Shown: one piece after another, positions 4,855 to 7,422 of the stretch | Layout of the letters: each line of letters starts with the position of its first letter | Position numbering within the stretch: the stretch's first letter is position 1 | Source of the DNA: Oscillospiraceae bacterium | GTDB lineage: Bacteria; Bacillota; Clostridia; Oscillospirales; Acutalibacteraceae | DNA length: 7,422 bases | Assembly: GCA_009779455.1 (NCBI GenBank) | Contig: WREG01000094.1 | Span: 1-7,422, forward strand | Reading direction: 5' to 3' | Translations under genes and position numbers: made by a program | The notes under the pieces: model-generated | The model's input: the letters and a program-made list of their open reading frames with translations, nothing else | Databases searched by the model: none | Told to the model about the DNA's origin: nothing

Positions 4855-6915
4855 ATGAAAAACATTGTTAAAAAAGGTGTTTCAATTTTAGTCGCGGGTT
4901 TTATATTATTGGGTTGCTTCCCGTTAACGGGATTCGCCTCGGGCGCGGTTAGCTTAGGCCAATTAAAAGTCCTTGATACGGCTTATGAAAGCATAGGGCA
5001 GGGGAACGCGGGGCTGATTCCCGCTAAAAAGGCGGACAAATGGGGTGTCATAAACGCAAAGGGCGAAACGGTTATCCCCTTTGAATACGACCAGATCCTC
5101 ACGCCTGACGACGGCGGGTATGTTGTGGCGTATAAGGGCGCGACACAAGCCGGGTGGTGGGAATTAGGCATATCCTATTTCAAATACATACAGGAAATTT
5201 ATAAAATCCATGCCGAAGCCTATAAAATTTACGATGTATCCGACCCGGAAAACACCCTCTCAAAAGTTGTGGATTATTTTAATGAAAAAATTAAAAATGA
5301 AACCGCGCCTTCCGCTATTATTGATTTAAAACTCGCACGGGCAAATCTTTATTTTTATACGGCGAAATTTCGTCAGCTGACCATTGATGAATTACGGGCA
5401 TTTGATGAAAAGTCTCTCTCAAATGATCAGCTATTATATCTTTGGTATACAATTGAACTTTTAATAGACAATGATTCCAAGCAAATTTATCAGGAAAAAA
5501 TTGCGAAATTTATGAAAGAATATGTATCGGAAGTTGAAAAGGCCTGTTATCTTTTTGATAAAAACGGAAATATAGTCTGGCAGTCAGCGAGCGAGCTTCT
5601 TTATTCCTGCACGGAAGGCGTTATGCAAATCAGGAGCGATCTTGAGATAGGGACGCATGACGGGCCTGATACGGGCGATAATTTTACGGTAACATATCAA
5701 AAAATCGACGGGACAAAAATCGGGAGCGCGGAGAAAATACAGATTGCGGGGCCGTTTGTTGCAGGCTTGGCATTGTTTGACAATAAAAAACTTGATAAAA
5801 ATGGGGCGGTAAATTATATTGACGGGAATAATACATGGGAGAACATCTCTCCTTTAGTCGCGAGTTTTAAATATAATGGGGATAAGGGCAAACAAGCAAT
5901 AAGCGCAAGCGGCGGGTATTTTGTGGTTAATTGGCCTGTCAGTGATGGTTTTAATTTATACAATGCTTCTAACAATGAGAAAGTCGGCGCGAATTTGACC
6001 GGAGGCATATGGGGCGCCGACAATGAAAAAGGCATATGCATATCAAACGCGGGGACTCTGGCAGTCGCATGGAATGCAGGCAGAGCAAGCGAATTTAATG
6101 CAAATTTCCCAGATACGGACGAACTCTGTTATCTTGTTGATTTTACAATATTTGAAACAGTACATACTGATAATGAATGGGGGGGCTTCGATAGGACACA
6201 ATTAGTTCCCCTTTCCGCAAAGGGATTTAAAAGCATCCGGCTAAACCTAAATGAAAAATGGTTTTTGGTGCAAACGGTTGACGAAAAATGGGGCTACCTT
6301 TCACGTGACGGGAAGACCGAGGTTTTCGATTTTGATACCGACTGCACTATATTCCAGGGCGGCGTGGCAATGGCGACGCACGAGGGGAAAACATTTGCAA
6401 TCAATGACAATATGGAGAAGATATCAAACGAATTGACGGGGTATACAGGTGGGCATACCGTCAGCCCCGGCTTGTTTGCCCTTTCGGATTCGTCCGGCGC
6501 GTACAAATTGGCGGTATACAGTGAAAACGCCGGCGAATATAATATTGACGGGGAAAACGGTTTTATCACGGGCATTCCCGCAGGTGCAACCGTTGAAGAA
6601 TTCTTAAGCAACATAAACGGCAAAATATTTAAAGACGGCAAAGAAGTCACGGACAAAAGCGCCACTTTATGCACGGGAATGGCTGTAACGCTCCCGAACG
6701 GGGACTCGCTGAAAATAGCGGTCAAAGGCGACATAACGGGTACGGGCGAAATAGAAGCGGCGGACGCCAGGGCGATTTTGCGCCATGTGGCAAAGCTTGA
6801 CGAGCTTAAAGGCGAGTTTTTGGCCGCCGCCGATTTGAACGGCGACGGCGATGTGGATGCATCCAACGCCCGTATGATTTTGCGGTATGTGGCGAAACTG
6901 GAACAGGCTTTATAA
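4855..6915 (+). CDS. Secreted WG-repeat protein with C-terminal dockerin-like module
   Basis: The product has 686 residues; ATG with GGAG 10 bases upstream. Residues 1-28 are an export signal (basic start, hydrophobic core 9-21, likely cut after GFA at 26-28). LLGC at 18-21 could instead act as a lipobox, so free secretion versus lipid anchoring is unresolved. A WG repeat, KWGVINAKGETVIPFEYDQI, is at 62-81 and another, KWGYLSRDGKTEVFDF, at 478-493, with more diverged beta-rich repeats between. Residues about 96-228 differ sharply: helical, Lys/Glu/Tyr/Ile-rich and AT-rich DNA, apparently an in-frame insert that splits a WG unit. Residues 564-626 form a small beta domain of a type that often precedes dockerins (GITGIPAG...; GMAVTLPNG). 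Two EF-hand-like dockerin repeats follow: 626-649 (GDITGTGEIEAADARAIL, calcium positions 3 and 5 changed to Thr) and 659-682 (DLNGDGDVDASNARMIL, canonical). Dockerins bind cohesins, suggesting attachment to a cell-surface or cellulosome-like assembly. No catalytic domain is recognised. Confidence 0.88.
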   Translation: MKNIVKKGVSILVAGFILLGCFPLTGFASGAVSLGQLKVLDTAYESIGQGNAGLIPAKKADKWGVINAKGETVIPFEYDQILTPDDGGYVVAYKGATQAGWWELGISYFKYIQEIYKIHAEAYKIYDVSDPENTLSKVVDYFNEKIKNETAPSAIIDLKLARANLYFYTAKFRQLTIDELRAFDEKSLSNDQLLYLWYTIELLIDNDSKQIYQEKIAKFMKEYVSEVEKACYLFDKNGNIVWQSASELLYSCTEGVMQIRSDLEIGTHDGPDTGDNFTVTYQKIDGTKIGSAEKIQIAGPFVAGLALFDNKKLDKNGAVNYIDGNNTWENISPLVASFKYNGDKGKQAISASGGYFVVNWPVSDGFNLYNASNNEKVGANLTGGIWGADNEKGICISNAGTLAVAWNAGRASEFNANFPDTDELCYLVDFTIFETVHTDNEWGGFDRTQLVPLSAKGFKSIRLNLNEKWFLVQTVDEKWGYLSRDGKTEVFDFDTDCTIFQGGVAMATHEGKTFAINDNMEKISNELTGYTGGHTVSPGLFALSDSSGAYKLAVYSENAGEYNIDGENGFITGIPAGATVEEFLSNINGKIFKDGKEVTDKSATLCTGMAVTLPNGDSLKIAVKGDITGTGEIEAADARAILRHVAKLDELKGEFLAAADLNGDGDVDASNARMILRYVAKLEQAL
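5140..5538 (+). other. Probable in-frame insertion within the WG-repeat region
   Basis: Codons 96-228 encode a helical segment with no WG signature. The text on either side, 'GGYVVAYKG' and 'ACYLFDKNGNIV', joins naturally into one WG-type unit, much like the later 'GGVAMATHEGKTFAINDNMEKI'. By hand count the seven lines 5161-5580 are 137/420 (33%) GC, against 50% and 65% in the two lines before and 52% in the line after. No flanking direct repeat or transposon end was found. It is a domain insertion of unknown origin. Confidence 0.55.
6730..6900 (+). other. Dockerin-like module (two EF-hand-like repeats)
   Basis: This is the coding segment for residues 626-682. Repeat 1 keeps Asp at loop positions 1 and 12 but has Thr at 3 and 5. 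Repeat 2 has Asp, Asn, Asp, Gly and Asn at 1, 3, 5, 6 and 12. Each is followed by the typical helix (ARAILRHVAKL; ARMILRYVAKL). The duplicated F-hand layout is diagnostic of dockerins. A cohesin partner is not present in the window. Confidence 0.85.
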
Positions 6916-6929
6916 AAAATTTAATCAAA

Positions 6930-6989
6930 AAAATATGGGGACGAAACGCGCCTGTATTTTGTGTGCGTAAAAAACCGTCCCCATATTTT
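6930..6989. terminator. Long palindromic element between convergent genes, probable terminator or REP-like repeat
   Basis: AAAATATGGGGACG (6930-6943) and CGTCCCCATATTTT (6976-6989) are exact 14-bp inverted arms. Inside the 32-base loop a second stem, ACGCGC (6946-6951) with GTGCGT (6963-6968), pairs with one G-U. The A/T-rich outer ends give U tracts on both strands, so it can terminate the dockerin gene (15 bases downstream of its stop) and the facing partial gene. Its size and two-layer form also fit a mobile palindromic repeat. Confidence 0.7.
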
Positions 6990-7033
6990 ATTGTATTACC
7001 GTATTATTTCTTCCTGAATAATGTTTAATGGGA

Positions 7034-7422
7034 TTAAAGCCCGAACAGCCCATAAAACCAATCGCGCAGCATTGCGAAAAAGTCAAGTATGCGCTGGACA
7101 AACGTGCAGGCGCTGTCGAAGTCATCGACGGGTTCGCTGCCGCTCTCGTAATCCAAACGGAAAAGGCGGCCTTCGCCCACGTCGAATGAGAATTCCGCTT
7201 TATGGGTGGTTGTCAGGTCAACGGGCGCCATATAACTGCCGTCCACATTTGAAACCTCCGTAAGAGCGGCGATATCAGCGCTGAAATTGACGGTATGCGT
7301 TATTGCGGACTGGTTTGAATAGGTTTGATTGTTGACAATCATCAGGTACCTTACGCCGTCGTCCGGGTTCACCATGTAGGAATACAGCATATCGCGGCTG
7401 TCGCCCGGCTGAGCGGGGAAGC
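7034..7422 (-). CDS. Probable glycoside hydrolase, C-terminal end (partial)
   Basis: The frame is open to the right edge of the window; the visible 128 residues end at TAA (complement of 7034-7036). The ATG at 7390 is internal, since the frame continues upstream with 'FPAQPGDSRD'. The first 90 or so residues read as a beta-sandwich: 'DGVRYLMIVNNQT', alternating strands, 'LTEVSNVDGSYMAPVDL', then 'FDVGEGRLFRLDYE'. This pattern (strand ending in LMIVNN; closing GEGRLFRL) is what I associate with C-terminal domains of secreted or cytoplasmic glycoside hydrolases; the catalytic domain would lie outside the window, so the family cannot be named. After a Ser/Glu/Asp linker, the last 25 or so residues, 'FVQRILDFFAMLRDWFYGLFGL', are a strongly hydrophobic, amphipathic helix that may associate with the membrane. 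The gene converges on the dockerin gene. The hydrolase assignment is tentative. Confidence 0.55.
   Translation of the reverse strand, partial: FPAQPGDSRDMLYSYMVNPDDGVRYLMIVNNQTYSNQSAITHTVNFSADIAALTEVSNVDGSYMAPVDLTTTHKAEFSFDVGEGRLFRLDYESGSEPVDDFDSACTFVQRILDFFAMLRDWFYGLFGL

Noticed and set aside
5140..5538. Intein within the WG-repeat protein
   Set aside because: There is no Cys/Ser at the left junction, no terminal His-Asn before the following residue, and no splicing or homing-endonuclease blocks. The segment is also short.
6294..6866. Minus-strand open frame of 190 codons opposite the dockerin-protein gene
   Set aside because: It is antisense to the WG/dockerin coding region; Ser/Pro-rich composition is the reverse reading of Gly/Asp codons.

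Overview
The window looks like a chromosomal segment of an anaerobic, low-to-mid GC Gram-positive bacterium, most likely a clostridial (Oscillospiraceae/Lachnospiraceae-like) gut or rumen type. The basis is strong GGAGG ribosome binding sites, consensus sigma-A promoters with 17-bp spacers, a lipoprotein signal, a WG-repeat protein ending in a dockerin-like module, a ThuA/Gfo-Idh-MocA sugar gene pair, and an HTH regulator of the short 'MISYxP' type. Taxonomy is an inference; there is no marker gene in the window.

Layout. (1) 1-1615, plus strand: the C-terminal end of a C39-like cysteine peptidase, followed 45 bp later by an uncharacterised lipoprotein containing a duplicated charged segment. 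(2) 1645-1668: a GC-rich hairpin between convergent genes. (3) 1729-3677, minus strand: a two-gene sugar-catabolism operon, thuA-like then a Gfo/Idh/MocA oxidoreductase, with a near-perfect promoter. The 125-bp gap between the two genes holds a compound, MITE-like palindromic element. (4) 3780-4495, plus strand: a Phd/YefM-Doc toxin-antitoxin module with its own promoter. A perfect 10-bp-arm palindrome sits over the -10 box, and a bidirectional terminator closes the module. (5) 4494-4703, minus strand: a small HTH regulator starting at TTG. (6) 4741-6915, plus strand: two tandem sigma-A promoters exactly 50 bp apart, with operator-like repeats, drive a 686-residue secreted WG-repeat/dockerin protein. 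That protein appears to be interrupted in frame by an AT-rich, helical segment of about 130 residues. (7) 6930-6989: a long imperfect palindrome between convergent genes. (8) 7034-7422, minus strand: the C-terminal end of a probable glycoside hydrolase with a short hydrophobic/amphipathic tail.

How the parts fit. The thuA-like and oxidoreductase genes probably act together on a sugar or glycoside (oxidation through a keto-sugar). The dockerin protein and the partial hydrolase fit a lifestyle of polysaccharide use at the cell surface. The toxin-antitoxin module is a self-contained, autoregulated accessory unit inserted between these. Base composition is strikingly mosaic: hand counts of single 60-base lines give about 65% GC in the oxidoreductase, about 33% in the lipoprotein, and about 33% across the dockerin-protein insert against 50-65% just outside it.

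No RNA gene, CRISPR array, insertion-sequence transposase or origin is visible. No gene-free stretch exceeds about 155 bases.
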